Shown: piece after piece, positions 16,001 through 26,017 of the stretch | Layout: each line of letters starts with the position of its first letter | How positions within the stretch are numbered: position 1 is the first letter of the stretch | Source: Candidatus Berkiella cookevillensis | GTDB lineage: Bacteria; Pseudomonadota; Gammaproteobacteria; Berkiellales; Berkiellaceae | Reading direction: 5' to 3' | DNA length: 64,000 nucleotides | Assembly (NCBI RefSeq): GCF_001431315.2 | Contig: NZ_LKHV02000001.1 | Coordinates: 372,001 to 436,000 of the forward strand | The notes under the pieces: generated by a model | Databases searched by the model: none | The model's input: only the letters and a program-made list of their open reading frames with translations | What the model was told of the DNA's origin: nothing | Program-made: the position numbers and the translations under genes

Positions 16001-19000
16001 TGTCTAGGTTCTTTATTGATCGACCTGTTTTTGCGTGGGTCATTGCTATTATTATTATGCTTGCTGGCGCTATTGCCATTTCTAAGTTGCCCGTAGAGCA
16101 ATACCCTGATATTGCTCCACCTTCTGTTGCGATTAATGCTGTTTATCCTGGTGCAGATGCAAAAACTGTTGAGAACAGTGTTACGCAAGTGATTGAGCAA
16201 AAACTGACAGGTATTGATAACCTGCGTTATTTTAGCTCAAATAGTTCTGACAGCATGGCAACCATTACGCTGACTTTTGAGCCTGAAGCGGATCCCGATA
16301 TTGCACAGGTACAAACCCAAAATAAAGTACAAGCGGCGATACCTCAGTTGCCTCCAGAAGTGCAGGTGCAGGGCGTTACTGTTACCAAATCAAATGATAG
16401 CTTTTTACTTGTTGCAGGTTTCTACTCTGAAGATGGCTCCATTAGTGAGAAAGAATTGGGTGATATTCTTGCATCGAAAGTGCAAGATGCTGTTGCGCGT
16501 GTGAATGGGGTTGGTAATGTCACTGTCTTTGGTGAACAACATGCCATGCGGATCTGGCTCGATCCTAATAAATTATTGAGTTATAAACTATCTACTTTAG
16601 ACGTTAGAAATGCGATTTCTACCCAGAATACAGATATTTCTGCCGGTCAATTAGGTGGATTGCCTGCTGTGCAAGGGCAACAGTTGAATGCAACGGTAAC
16701 GGCTCAATCACGCCTAAAAACAGTAGAAGACTTTGAGCGCATTATTTTGCGTGTGAATACAGACGGTTCTCAAGTACGTTTAAAAGACGTTGCGCGTGTT
16801 GAGCTGGGTTCACAAGGCTATACACGTATTGTGCGTTACAAGCGATTGCCTGCTTCTGGTATTGCAATTAGCCTTGCAACGGGAGCAAATGCCTTAGATA
16901 CAGCAGCAGCAGTAAAAGCAAAAATTAGCGAGCTGTCTAGTATTTTGCCAAAAGGGGTTAAAGTTGTTTATCCCTATGACACAACACCTTTCGTTAAACT
17001 TTCGATTCGCAGTGTGGTGGAAACCTTACTGGAAGCGGTTCTGCTCGTATTTTTGGTGATGTATTTATTTTTACAAAATTTTAGAGCAACGCTTATTCCA
17101 AGTATTGCTGTGCCAGTTGTTTTATTAGGCACCTTTGCCGTTTTACTTGCTTTCGGATTTACCATCAATGTATTAACTATGTTTGCAATGGTATTAGCGA
17201 TAGGTCTTTTGGTAGATGATGCGATTGTGGTGGTTGAGAACGTTGAACGTATCATGAGTGAAGAGGGTTTGCCGCCTAAGGAGGCCACCAAGAAATCAAT
17301 GGATCAGATAACAGGTGCATTAATTGGTATTGCGCTTGTGTTGTCAGCTGTTTTTGTACCCATGGCCTTTTTTAGTGGTTCTGCAGGCGCAATTTATCGA
17401 CAATTTTCGATTACCATTGTATCCGCAATGACACTCTCTGTGATTGTTGCCTTGGTTTTATCGCCTTCTTTATGTGCAACTTTTTTAAAACCGATTGAAA
17501 AAGGACATAGCGAACTAAACACAGGCTTTTTCGGTTGGTTTAATCGAAATTTTAATAGAGGTCGCGATATGTATCAGAAAGGTTCTGGATACATTGCGCG
17601 TCGTGTGTTTCGATTCTTTATCATTTATGCTGTTTTAGTCGGTGGACTAGCCTTCTTATTTATGAGATTACCCACCTCATTCTTGCCTAATGAAGATCAA
17701 GGCATTATGTTTTTAATGGCGAATACACCCGTTAGCTCTACTGCTGAGCGTACTTTAGAAAGTGTTGAAAAAATAGAAGACTATATTCTTGCAGAGGAAG
17801 ATGAGAATGTAGATCACTTGTTTACGGTGGTTGGCTTTAGTTTTGCTGGTGTTGCACAAAATGCCGCTATTGGTTTTGTGGGCTTAAAAGATTGGGATGA
17901 GCGCAAAGACCCCTCACAGAGTGTCTTTGCCATTGCAGGACGCACAATGGGAGCGCTCATGCAAATCAAAGATGCCATTGCTTTTGCTTTTTTCCCACCT
18001 CCTATTCGTGAATTAGGAAATGCCTCTGGTTTTGATATGCAGCTTGTTGATAGAAATAATATGGGGCATAAAGCTTTGATGGAGGCACGTAATCAAATAT
18101 TGGGCATGGCTGCTCAGAACCCCATGTTGATGGGGGTGCGTCCAAATGGCTTAGATGATGTGCCGCAATACAAGATTAACATTGATACAGAAAAGGCAAG
18201 CGCGATGGGCTTATCACTTTCTGATATTAATCAAACCTTGCAAACTGCTTGGGGCTCGGCTTACGTTAATGACTTTTTAGATGATGGGCGTATCAAAAGG
18301 GTATATCTGCAAGCAGATGCACCTTATCGCATGCTTCCAGAGGATCTGAAAGATTGGTTTGTGCGTAATAATAAGCAAGAAATGGTTCCGTTTAATGCCT
18401 TTTCAACAGCAGAATGGACCTATGGCTCTCCTAAACTTGAGCGCTTTAATGGTATTGCTTCTGTCAATATTCAAGGTGCGACTGCTCCTGGTGTGAGCAC
18501 AGGGCAAGCAATGGAAGAGATGCAAAAAATTGTATCAAATGTCCCAGGTGGTTTTGCTATCGAGTGGTCAGGTTTATCCTATGAAGAACGATTGACTGGG
18601 GCACAAGCACCGGCTCTTTATGCTTTGTCCATTATTGTTGTATTCTTAAGTTTGGCTGCATTGTATGAAAGCTGGACTATTCCCTTTGCTGTGATTTTAA
18701 CGGTACCGCTTGGCATTATTGGGGCAGTTATTGCGACGAGCGTCAAAGGGCTGAGTAATGACGTCTATTTCCAAGTAGCATTACTGACCACCATTGGTCT
18801 ATCTGCTAAAAATGCCATCTTGATTGTAGAATTTGCCAAAGAGCTGTATGAAAAGGGGCATGGCTTATTTGAGTCTACCATGATGGCGGCTAAGCTACGT
18901 TTTCGGCCTATTTTGATGACTTCCATGGCCTTTATTCTAGGTGTTACACCACTTGCCATTGCAAAAGGTGCAGGTTCTGCAAGTCAAAATGCAATTGGTA

Positions 19001-19116
19001 TTGGTGTGATGGGCGGGATGATAGCGGCAACAACGATTGCTATTTTCTTTGTGCCCATGTTTTATGTTGCGATACAAGGTCTTTCTAAAAGCAAGCGCGA
19101 GCATCAATCGCCTTAG
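16000..19116 (+). CDS. RND multidrug efflux pump (HAE1/AcrB type)
   Basis: 1038 residues, normal for AcrB-like pumps. It opens [17 protein letters not shown], as HAE1 members do. The proton-relay motif in helix 4, [18 protein letters not shown], has both aspartates. Two sets of periplasmic loops and a conserved second half ([39 protein letters not shown]) are present. It uses the proton gradient to expel drugs, detergents or host compounds through a tripartite channel. No TolC-type gene follows, so the channel must be encoded elsewhere. The operon is adaptor-pump only. Confidence 0.95.
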   Translation: MSRFFIDRPVFAWVIAIIIMLAGAIAISKLPVEQYPDIAPPSVAINAVYPGADAKTVENSVTQVIEQKLTGIDNLRYFSSNSSDSMATITLTFEPEADPDIAQVQTQNKVQAAIPQLPPEVQVQGVTVTKSNDSFLLVAGFYSEDGSISEKELGDILASKVQDAVARVNGVGNVTVFGEQHAMRIWLDPNKLLSYKLSTLDVRNAISTQNTDISAGQLGGLPAVQGQQLNATVTAQSRLKTVEDFERIILRVNTDGSQVRLKDVARVELGSQGYTRIVRYKRLPASGIAISLATGANALDTAAAVKAKISELSSILPKGVKVVYPYDTTPFVKLSIRSVVETLLEAVLLVFLVMYLFLQNFRATLIPSIAVPVVLLGTFAVLLAFGFTINVLTMFAMVLAIGLLVDDAIVVVENVERIMSEEGLPPKEATKKSMDQITGALIGIALVLSAVFVPMAFFSGSAGAIYRQFSITIVSAMTLSVIVALVLSPSLCATFLKPIEKGHSELNTGFFGWFNRNFNRGRDMYQKGSGYIARRVFRFFIIYAVLVGGLAFLFMRLPTSFLPNEDQGIMFLMANTPVSSTAERTLESVEKIEDYILAEEDENVDHLFTVVGFSFAGVAQNAAIGFVGLKDWDERKDPSQSVFAIAGRTMGALMQIKDAIAFAFFPPPIRELGNASGFDMQLVDRNNMGHKALMEARNQILGMAAQNPMLMGVRPNGLDDVPQYKINIDTEKASAMGLSLSDINQTLQTAWGSAYVNDFLDDGRIKRVYLQADAPYRMLPEDLKDWFVRNNKQEMVPFNAFSTAEWTYGSPKLERFNGIASVNIQGATAPGVSTGQAMEEMQKIVSNVPGGFAIEWSGLSYEERLTGAQAPALYALSIIVVFLSLAALYESWTIPFAVILTVPLGIIGAVIATSVKGLSNDVYFQVALLTTIGLSAKNAILIVEFAKELYEKGHGLFESTMMAAKLRFRPILMTSMAFILGVTPLAIAKGAGSASQNAIGIGVMGGMIAATTIAIFFVPMFYVAIQGLSKSKREHQSP

Positions 19117-19189
19117 TTCCACTTTTTTCACATTCTCACACGGGCAGCATGGTCTGTTGTCCGTTGTGGTTCATAAACTGATGAGGGAT

Positions 19190-19425
19190 CCCCACGAATT
19201 AAGAATTTGTCGTTGCGAGCAAAAGACGCAGGAAAAAGGTGAAATAAGAGATACACTATCACGTCTTTTGCGTGGCAATCTATCTTGACGTCTTTCTTAC
19301 CACGCTCTTCTTAAAGATTTCAGGATAGATTGCTTCGCTTTAGCCGTGATATTTTTGTGTTTTTTCAATCAATTATAGATGGCTTCCGCTCGCAATGACG
19401 AACCTTTATTCGGAGGGGGGATTCC
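19190..19425. repeat. R4 interspersed repeat region
   Basis: A non-coding stretch between convergent genes. It contains CGTTGCGAGCAAAAGACGCA followed by GGAAAAA (19211-19237), whose reverse complement recurs at about 55981-56008. It also has GCAATCTATC, ATAGATTGCTTCGC and CGCTCGCAATGACG, which together make an imperfect inverted arrangement. Such short mixed repeats are common in intergenic DNA of host-associated bacteria. Confidence 0.6.
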
Positions 19426-19457
19426 TCAGTGCATAAAGGAGATGGCTTATAAGCTGG

Positions 19458-19931
19458 CTACCATTGTTCGCTGACAGACGCTTGATAAAAATATTCATTG
19501 ATTCTATTTTGTGTGCTTTCCGTAATAGTGGATGGAAGTGCTGTGAGAGGAAACCATTTTGCTTGTTTGATCTCAGCAGATAATACGGCATCCTGATCAA
19601 TTTCAAAATCAGTGGTCACAAATAAAATAGGGTAATCTGTGACGCCATGAATATCATGGTAATAAATATTAAAAATATTTAATGTTTTGGTTGCAATGAC
19701 GCCTGCTTCTTCGAATAACTCTCGCTTTGCTGCTGCATGCATCGATTCGTTACGATGGACGCCGCCCCCTGGAAAATGCCACCCCTCCACATAGGTGTGT
19801 TCAACAAGCAAAATTTCATTTTTTTGATTAATCACTAATATGCGTACACCTACACTAGAAGCGCCGAGCCAACTTTGTAAGGTTCGGTGGCATTTGATGA
19901 GTGTTTGGAAAAATAGATGTCGTAATTGCAT
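19458..19931 (-). CDS. Nudix hydrolase
   Basis: 157 residues with a complete Nudix box G-x5-E-x7-REL-x-EE-x-GV: GGVHRNESMHAAAKREL then FEEAGV. It should cleave a nucleoside diphosphate linked to another group using Mg2+; the substrate is unknown. The next gene upstream on the same strand is maiA, 9 bases away, so it is probably the last gene of the hppD-fah-maiA run. Confidence 0.88.
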   Translation of the reverse strand: MQLRHLFFQTLIKCHRTLQSWLGASSVGVRILVINQKNEILLVEHTYVEGWHFPGGGVHRNESMHAAAKRELFEEAGVIATKTLNIFNIYYHDIHGVTDYPILFVTTDFEIDQDAVLSAEIKQAKWFPLTALPSTITESTQNRINEYFYQASVSEQW

Positions 19932-19940
19932 AAAAGAGTG

Positions 19941-20591
19941 CTAAGCTGTCATGTTGTTTTCGGGGCTTGCTTTTTCAAAGGCAGGGAGTGCTAAGCATCT
20001 TGCTTCGATATCTGTTAAGAGAGAATAGGTATGTAATGGAAATTCGAATCTTCTGGCATTATAGAGCTGAGGAATAAGGCAAAGATCGGCAATTGAGATT
20101 TGATTACCAATACAAAAATCACCACTGAGGTTTTCAATTTGTAGAATGCTTTGGATAGCCTCAAAGCCTGATTTGAGCCAATGATGGTACCATTCGCGTT
20201 TTGTATCTTCCGATTGTTTGAGTGTCTGTGTTATGTACTGCAAGACTCTTAAATTATTGAGTGGATGAATATCGCAAGCAATTGCACAGGCAATGCGCCT
20301 GGCTTGTGCGCGTAGCTCAATCGTTTGAGGTAAAATGGCAGGGCTAGGATATTGCTCTTCAAGGTATTCTAAGATAGCTAAGGATTGGGAGAGCGTTATC
20401 GAATGCTCAGTATCATGTAGTGCAGGCACTAAGCCTTGAGGATTGAGTTGTTTAAATTCAGTTGTGTGCTGTTCTCCACCATTCTTGATTAAATCAACCG
20501 GAATTGCTTGATAGTCAAGACCTTTTAGGTTAAGCGCAATGCGTACACGATAGCATGCAGTAGAACGATAATAATCATGTAATGTTAGCAT
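19941..20591 (-). CDS. maiA: Maleylacetoacetate isomerase (zeta-class GST)
   Basis: Isomerises maleylacetoacetate to fumarylacetoacetate with glutathione in tyrosine breakdown. The active-site segment YYRSTACYRVRIALNLKG matches the zeta S-S/T-x-C-x-R-V-R-I-A-L motif. Also seen are the glutathione loop NPQGLVPAL, SQSLAILEYLEE, and ISIADLCLIPQL in the C-terminal helical domain. The start at 20591 (MLTLHDYYRS) has an AAGGAAG site 7 bases upstream; an ORF start at 20612 would add 7 unlikely residues. Neighbours fah and hppD complete the pathway context. R1 copy 1 separates it from fah. Confidence 0.93.
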   Translation of the reverse strand: MLTLHDYYRSTACYRVRIALNLKGLDYQAIPVDLIKNGGEQHTTEFKQLNPQGLVPALHDTEHSITLSQSLAILEYLEEQYPSPAILPQTIELRAQARRIACAIACDIHPLNNLRVLQYITQTLKQSEDTKREWYHHWLKSGFEAIQSILQIENLSGDFCIGNQISIADLCLIPQLYNARRFEFPLHTYSLLTDIEARCLALPAFEKASPENNMTA

Positions 20592-20624
20592 TGCGCGCTT
20601 CCTTAAAATCAAATATTTGGACTA

Positions 20625-20771
20625 TATAGTCTTCGCACATGAGTTTTCGGGGGTGTTGTCTTCGCTCTCTCGCAATCCTCATGTACTTTTATGGGAACGA
20701 AGGTTGCTCGAGGCTTGACGCCTACCCGACATTGTGCCCCTTGCGGGTAAAAATCATGTGTTGTGACTATA
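20625..20771. repeat. R1 long-hairpin element, copy 1 (147 bp)
   Basis: The ends TATAGTC (20625-20631) and GACTATA (20765-20771) are complementary. Inside them CACATGA pairs with TCATGTG. A further arm CTCGCAATCC / GGTTGCTCGAG and a small TACCCG...CGGGTA hairpin lie internally. It lies between fah and maiA, and its right end encodes the fah C-terminus. Homologous to copies at 34778, 36176 and 38614. Confidence 0.8.
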
Positions 20772-21746
20772 TTTCTCAACACGTTGCTCAATCGCACCAA
20801 AGATACTTAATTGATCTTTATCGAGCATTTCAATGCGTATAGAGTCGCCAAATTGCATGAAATTCGTTTGTGCATGTCCCGATTCTAGAATCTCTAGCAT
20901 ACGTTTTTCAGCAATACAAGAAGAGCCTTTAGAACGATCCATATTAGATACTGTGCCTGAGCCAATGATGCTGCCAGCTACCAAGGGTCTCGTTTTGGCG
21001 GCATGTGCGATGAGGGTAGGGAAATCAAAGGTCATATCAATGCCAGCATTGGGGGAGCCAAATAATTTTCCATTCAACGTACTTAAGAGTGGTAAATGTA
21101 CTTTCTTTCCATCCCATGCTTCTCCCAACTCATCGGGTGTTACTGCGACAGGGCTAAAAGTGCTTGAAGGTTTGCTGTGAAAGAAACCAAAGCCTTTTGC
21201 TAATTCTTGTGGAATGAGGTTGCGTAATGACACATCATTGACGAGCATCAATAATAGAATAGACTGCTCAGCTTTGTGGGCTGAAACACCCATAGGCGTG
21301 TCATTGGTGATAACCGCAACTTCTGCCTCAAAATCAATGCCCCATGCTTCATCCGCTATTTGGATAGGTTGATGGGGCGCCAAAAAATGATCGGACCCCC
21401 CTTGATACATCAAGGGATCGGTCCAGAATTCTTTGGGTAATTCTGCGCCACGTGCCTTGCGTACCAATTCAACATGGTTTACATAAGCGCTACCATCTGC
21501 CCATTGATAGGCTCTGGGTAAAGGTGCGTGCGCTTGTGTGGGGTTAAATTCAAATGCATTTGCCAGCATATTTTTATTCAATGCTTGATAAATTTCTTGT
21601 AAATGGGCTTCGGTTGTATGCCAATTATCTACAGCATATTGTAGTGTATGAGCAATATCCGGGACTCGAACTGCTTTTTTTAGGTCTTTAGAGACGACGA
21701 CTAATTCGCCGTCTCGGGTATTGTTCTGTAATGTTGCTAATTTCAT
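20754..21746 (-). CDS. fah: Fumarylacetoacetate hydrolase
   Basis: Splits fumarylacetoacetate into fumarate and acetoacetate, the last step of tyrosine breakdown. 330 residues, the short bacterial form. Seen are a FAH-fold metal site (DFEAEVAVI), LVNDVSLRNLIPQELAKGFG, FHSKPSSTFSPVAVTPDELG and AGSIIGSGTVSNMDRSKGSS. It starts 14 bases after the hppD stop. The final codons, reading YSHNT and stop TGA, lie in the terminal inverted repeat of R1 copy 1, so the natural C-terminus has been replaced or extended by the element. Confidence 0.93.
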   Translation of the reverse strand: MKLATLQNNTRDGELVVVSKDLKKAVRVPDIAHTLQYAVDNWHTTEAHLQEIYQALNKNMLANAFEFNPTQAHAPLPRAYQWADGSAYVNHVELVRKARGAELPKEFWTDPLMYQGGSDHFLAPHQPIQIADEAWGIDFEAEVAVITNDTPMGVSAHKAEQSILLLMLVNDVSLRNLIPQELAKGFGFFHSKPSSTFSPVAVTPDELGEAWDGKKVHLPLLSTLNGKLFGSPNAGIDMTFDFPTLIAHAAKTRPLVAGSIIGSGTVSNMDRSKGSSCIAEKRMLEILESGHAQTNFMQFGDSIRIEMLDKDQLSIFGAIEQRVEKYSHNT

Positions 21747-21760
21747 GACAACCTCAATAA

Positions 21761-22846
21761 TTACGCTTTTTCTGTTAATACACCGCGACGAATTTGATCG
21801 CGCTCAATGGCTTCAAACAAGGCTGTGAAATTACCTTCTCCAAACCCTTCATTGCCTTTGCGTTGAATGATTTCAAAGAAAATAGGGCCAATCACATTTT
21901 CTGTGAAAATTTGCAATAATAAGCCTTCTTTTGATTGTACAGAGCCATCAATCAATAAATGATTTTTCTTCATCCGTGCCACATCTTCTTTGTGTCCTGG
22001 AATTCTTTGTTCCAGTGCTTCATAGTAGGTTGCGGGTACGCTTAAGAAATTAACTTGATTTGAACGTAATTGTTCGACAGACTGATAGATATTTTCAGTT
22101 GTGAGAGCAATATGTTGAATGCCTTCACCTTTATATTCTCTGAGATATTCTTCGATTTGAGAAACATTATCTTTAGATTGATTTAAAGGTATTTTAATTT
22201 TTCCACAGGGGCTAGAAAGTGCACGACTGGTAAGGCCAGTTATCTTTCCTTCAATATCAAAATAACGAATTTCGTAAAAATTAAAGATTTTTTCATAGAA
22301 TTCAGCCCACGTATCCATTTCTCCTTGATGTACATTATGAGTTAAATGATCGATGACATTCAATCCAGCCCCTTTGGGATGTTTGTCAATATTTTCGAAA
22401 TAGGTAAAAGCAGGATCGTAGATATTTTTATTGTCGTTGTACTGATCGATAAAATACAACAAGCTATCACCGATGCCGTAAATAGCATACCAGCCATCAA
22501 TACTTACATGGGTAGCAGATTTTGCACCTAATTTTATTGCGCGTTCATATGCAAATTTAGCGTCTTTTACTCTAAAAGCCATTGAGCATGCGCAAGGGCC
22601 GTGGGCTTGATGGAAGGTACTTGCGTAACTGTTTGTTGTTTTATTGAGTAGAAAATTAATATTGTTTTGTCGATATAAAATAATATCTTGTGTTTTATGT
22701 TGTGCGATAGGTGTAAACCCAAGCGTGCGAAACAGGGTTTCAAGTTGTTGTGGATTTGCGCTTGCAAATTCCACAAACTCAAAGCCGTCTAATTGCATTG
22801 GGTTGCTTGGTCTTTCTTGTGTATGGCTTCTTAATTCAGTTTTCAT
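21761..22846 (-). CDS. hppD: 4-Hydroxyphenylpyruvate dioxygenase
   Basis: Converts 4-hydroxyphenylpyruvate to homogentisate with Fe(II) and O2. Two VOC-type halves are visible. The iron ligands are expected in IDHLTHNV (first His), EGIQHIALTT (second His) and FFEIIQRKGNEGFGEGNF (Glu). Length 361 is typical. The start at 22846 has a GGAG site 6 bases upstream. First gene of the minus-strand hppD-fah-maiA-nudix run. Homogentisate dioxygenase, the next enzyme, is not in the window. Confidence 0.96.
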   Translation of the reverse strand: MKTELRSHTQERPSNPMQLDGFEFVEFASANPQQLETLFRTLGFTPIAQHKTQDIILYRQNNINFLLNKTTNSYASTFHQAHGPCACSMAFRVKDAKFAYERAIKLGAKSATHVSIDGWYAIYGIGDSLLYFIDQYNDNKNIYDPAFTYFENIDKHPKGAGLNVIDHLTHNVHQGEMDTWAEFYEKIFNFYEIRYFDIEGKITGLTSRALSSPCGKIKIPLNQSKDNVSQIEEYLREYKGEGIQHIALTTENIYQSVEQLRSNQVNFLSVPATYYEALEQRIPGHKEDVARMKKNHLLIDGSVQSKEGLLLQIFTENVIGPIFFEIIQRKGNEGFGEGNFTALFEAIERDQIRRGVLTEKA

Positions 22847-23050
22847 ATTCAGCTCCGTGCCAACTGACTAACATAATTGTTATTTTTGTAACCATACCCT
22901 AGAGCAAAAGCGATAGAGATGCCAAGTACTTTGCTTCATGCGTTGCAGCATTTTTGTTATAGCCTAATTTTGCTTGCATTAAGCACATCTTGCGGGTAGC
23001 CTGCTTAGGTTTATTGTTGTAGTAGTAGATAACTAAATAGGTTTTATTGC

Positions 23051-24325
23051 ATGAAATTGGATGCTCTCAATCGAATCTTTGGTGGCGCGCTATTGGTCGC
23101 TGGTACGTGTATTGGCGCAGGGATGTTAAGCCTACCTATATCAACCGCTGCAGGTGGATTTTCTGCCTCTGTTGGTGCTTTTCTCTTTTCTTGGCTAATG
23201 ATGACCTTTACCGCATTTTTAATGTTAGAGATTTCTTTGTGTTATCCAGAAGAAACCAATTTAATCACAATGGCTAAAACAACCTTAGGAAAATGGGGCG
23301 CCATTATTGCTTGGGTTTGTTATCTATTATTTTTATACTCATTGATGGGTGCATATACATCAGGGGCAAGTGGAATACTTGCAAAAGTCTATACTAAGCT
23401 GGGTATTCCTGAATATTTTAGTTTACCAACCTTCGTTGGTTTTTTTTCATTGGTTGTTTACTTAGGTACGCGTTGGGTTGATGGTGTCAATCGCGTCATG
23501 ATGATTGGTCTCATTGTTGCTTATTTAGCACTTGTGGGCATTACTGCACCTAAAGTTGACTGGAATTATCTACAAAACGGAAATTCTAAATACTTGTGGG
23601 CAGCAGCACCTTTGCTGGTTACCTCTTTTGGTTTTCATTTACTCATACCCAGTCTTAAGAATTACATGCATGGCAATGTAAAAGAATTAAGATTTGCAAT
23701 CTTTTGGGGAAGCTTGTTGCCTCTAATCGTTTATTTATTTTGGGAATTTATCATTTTGGGCACTGTGCCTTCCAAAGGTGCAGGTGGTTTGATTGCCATG
23801 AATCAAACGGAACAACCTGTTGTGAGCCTAACGCATGCCTTAAGTGTTGCTTTATCCAATACATGGATTACATTACTGGCTCGTATATTTGGATTTTGTG
23901 CCATCCTTACCTCATTTATCGGGGTTGCTTTAGGATTATTTGATTTCTTAGCAGATGGTTTTCATATACAGAAGAACACGCGTGGTAAATTACTCTTAGC
24001 AGTGATGACTTTCTTGCCACCTGTATGCTTTGTTATTTTTTATCCTTCAGGCTTTTTATTAGCTTTGCGATACGCAGGTGTATTTGCTTCGATTTTATTA
24101 GTTTTATATCCTGCCATCATGGTATGGCGTAATCGTTACTCTCTTAAATCAGCTGCGCCCTATAGAGTGATTGGGGGACGTGCTTCCTTGATCTTGGCTA
24201 TTGTTTTTGGTGCGAGTGTGATTTCTTTAGAAATATTACAAGATTTAAAATGGCTTCCCATGCCGATAAGTTCAATGGGCGATCCATCTTTAGACACTTA
24301 TGAAGACTTAGATTTAGATATATAG
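23051..24325 (+). CDS. Aromatic amino-acid permease (TyrP/Mtr-like, HAAAP family)
   Basis: 424 residues, about eleven membrane helices. The N-terminus GGALLVAGTCIGAGMLSLPI is the hallmark of the hydroxy/aromatic amino-acid permeases. VTSFGFHLLIPSLKNYMHGN is another conserved family block. It imports Tyr, Trp or Phe by proton symport. Placement next to the aromatic aminotransferase and phhB, and divergent from hppD, supports Tyr/Phe uptake for catabolism. The short acidic tail (DPSLDTYEDLDLDI) is unusual. Confidence 0.9.
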   Translation: MKLDALNRIFGGALLVAGTCIGAGMLSLPISTAAGGFSASVGAFLFSWLMMTFTAFLMLEISLCYPEETNLITMAKTTLGKWGAIIAWVCYLLFLYSLMGAYTSGASGILAKVYTKLGIPEYFSLPTFVGFFSLVVYLGTRWVDGVNRVMMIGLIVAYLALVGITAPKVDWNYLQNGNSKYLWAAAPLLVTSFGFHLLIPSLKNYMHGNVKELRFAIFWGSLLPLIVYLFWEFIILGTVPSKGAGGLIAMNQTEQPVVSLTHALSVALSNTWITLLARIFGFCAILTSFIGVALGLFDFLADGFHIQKNTRGKLLLAVMTFLPPVCFVIFYPSGFLLALRYAGVFASILLVLYPAIMVWRNRYSLKSAAPYRVIGGRASLILAIVFGASVISLEILQDLKWLPMPISSMGDPSLDTYEDLDLDI

Positions 24326-24352
24326 TAGTAATTTAAATAATCAGGTAACCCC

Positions 24353-25468
24353 ATGAAAAGTAATTTAATGAAACTTGCAAACCCATGTATATTTGATATT
24401 AACCCTTATCAACCAGGTAAGCCTGTTTCAGAGTGTCAGCGAGAGTATGGTTTGAGTCAGTTTGTTAAATTGGCTAGTAATGAAAATCCATTTGGGCCAA
24501 GTCCCAAAGTCATTCAAGCGATTCAAGAGGCATTGCCACACATTGCATTATATCCAGATAGCCATGGTTTCGAGCTTCGAAAAGCATTGTCAGAAAAATA
24601 TGATGTGGCCATCGATAATTTGATGATAGGCAATGGCTCAGAAGAAATTTTGCGTATGCTATTACAGGCCTTTATTGTGCCTGGCCAAGAAGTGATTTTT
24701 GGTCAATATTCATTCATGGGCTATGAGATTTTAGCCAAGAGTGTTGGTGCTCAGGTGACAAAGGTTCAAATGCCACGTTGGAAAATGGACTTTAATGAAA
24801 TCCTAAAGGCAATATCACCTAAAACAAAAATGATATTGTTAGCAAATCCCAATAATCCAACAGGTACTTATGTGAACGATGAAGAGTTGAAAAGCTTTTT
24901 AACACGTTTGCCTTCAAATGTACTGGTGGTTTGTGATGAGGCGTATTATGAATATATTCATAAAGCAGATTATCCGCAAACACATGGTTGGATTGCAGAA
25001 TTTCCTAATTTAATTGTTACTCGAACTTTTTCAAAAGGCTATGGTTTAGCGGGATTAAGAGTGGGGTATGCAATGGCGCATGAAGAGATCATTGCGCTTG
25101 TGAATAGAATTCGCCAACCCTTTAATGTAAATACTTTAGCGCAAGTAGCGGCGCTGAGCGCGCTAAAAGATCAAGAACATCTTGAATATTGTATTAAAAA
25201 CAATGAAATAAATAGAGATAAATTATGTGCAGGTCTAACGGATATGGGGATTTCTTATATCCCCAGTGAGGCTAATTTCCTCATGATACATGTGAAAACA
25301 GATGGTTTTGCCTTACATGAAACACTGCTTAAAATGGGTATTATTATTAGGCCGCTTCGTTATTATCAGCTGCAATATTACGTTAGAGTAAGTATAGGTC
25401 TGGAAGAAGAAAATAATTGTTTCTTAAATGCGCTTGAAAAAATTGGTTTAAGGGAGAAAGTATTGTGA
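24353..25468 (+). CDS. HisC-like aminotransferase, probably aromatic
   Basis: A fold type I PLP enzyme of the histidinol-phosphate aminotransferase family, 371 residues. Motifs: ASNENPFGPSP at the N-terminus, the GNGSEEIL cofactor loop, NPNNPTGTYV, VVCDEAYYEY (Asp to the pyridine N), the Schiff-base Lys in TRTFSKGYGLAGLRVGYA, and the C-terminal Arg RVSIG. No his genes are nearby. It overlaps phhB by four bases and follows an aromatic permease, so it most likely makes 4-hydroxyphenylpyruvate from tyrosine. HisC itself remains an alternative. Confidence 0.85.
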   Translation: MKSNLMKLANPCIFDINPYQPGKPVSECQREYGLSQFVKLASNENPFGPSPKVIQAIQEALPHIALYPDSHGFELRKALSEKYDVAIDNLMIGNGSEEILRMLLQAFIVPGQEVIFGQYSFMGYEILAKSVGAQVTKVQMPRWKMDFNEILKAISPKTKMILLANPNNPTGTYVNDEELKSFLTRLPSNVLVVCDEAYYEYIHKADYPQTHGWIAEFPNLIVTRTFSKGYGLAGLRVGYAMAHEEIIALVNRIRQPFNVNTLAQVAALSALKDQEHLEYCIKNNEINRDKLCAGLTDMGISYIPSEANFLMIHVKTDGFALHETLLKMGIIIRPLRYYQLQYYVRVSIGLEEENNCFLNALEKIGLREKVL

Positions 25469-25803
25469 CTTTATTGGAAAAACATTGCCAGGCTTGCGAG
25501 GGTGGTGTAGCGCCATTGACAGTAGATGAAGCAAATAAATATCTCAAAAAAATATCAGGCTGGACATTAGAGAATGATAATAAGGCAATTGTTCGTCAAT
25601 TTGCCTTTAAAAATTATTATCATACAATGGCTTTTGTAAATGCGATTGCTTATATGGCGCATTTTGAAAATCATCATCCCGATTTACAAGTGTCTTATAA
25701 TAGTTGCACAGTATTGTATACCACACATGCTATTGGTGGATTATCTGAAAATGATTTTATCTGCGCTGCTAAAGTAGATAAATTAAGAGAGCAGGGTAAG
25801 TAA
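25465..25803 (+). CDS. phhB: Pterin-4a-carbinolamine dehydratase
   Basis: Regenerates the tetrahydropterin cofactor after each phenylalanine hydroxylase turnover. 112 residues. The signature is seen: FKNYYHTMAFVNAIAYMAHF, then ENHHPDLQVSYNSCTVLYTTH, with the H-H-P-D and the later His of the active site. It begins with GTG overlapping the aminotransferase stop (GTGA). Its partner phhA is encoded convergently at 26018. Confidence 0.93.
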   Translation: MTLLEKHCQACEGGVAPLTVDEANKYLKKISGWTLENDNKAIVRQFAFKNYYHTMAFVNAIAYMAHFENHHPDLQVSYNSCTVLYTTHAIGGLSENDFICAAKVDKLREQGK

Positions 25804-25815
25804 AAATCATATTAG

Positions 25816-25975
25816 ATGAGCGTAGCGAATCAATTTTCTTTCTTTGTTGTCAAAGAAAGAGGCACTTTTAAGTGCAGAGAAGGATTTTTAAAATAAATAT
25901 TCTAAAATCCATCTGCTCACTAACGTGAGCTTCTTCCCTTGATTCCAAGGGAAGAAAATTATTCACTTCGTTCAT
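25816..25975. repeat. R2 palindromic element, copy a (160 bp)
   Basis: Ends ATGAGCGTAGCGAAT (25816-25830) and ATTCACTTCGTTCAT (25961-25975) are inverted copies (12 of 15 match). Inside are nested dyads GGATTTT/AAAATCC, GCACTT/AAGTGC and TTCTTCCCTTG/CCAAGGGAAGAA. It lies between convergent phhB and phhA and may serve as a bidirectional transcript end. Confidence 0.65.
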
Positions 25976-26017
25976 TCTTTAGATACCGCAATATAAAAAT
26001 TAAATGCGAAGAGTATA

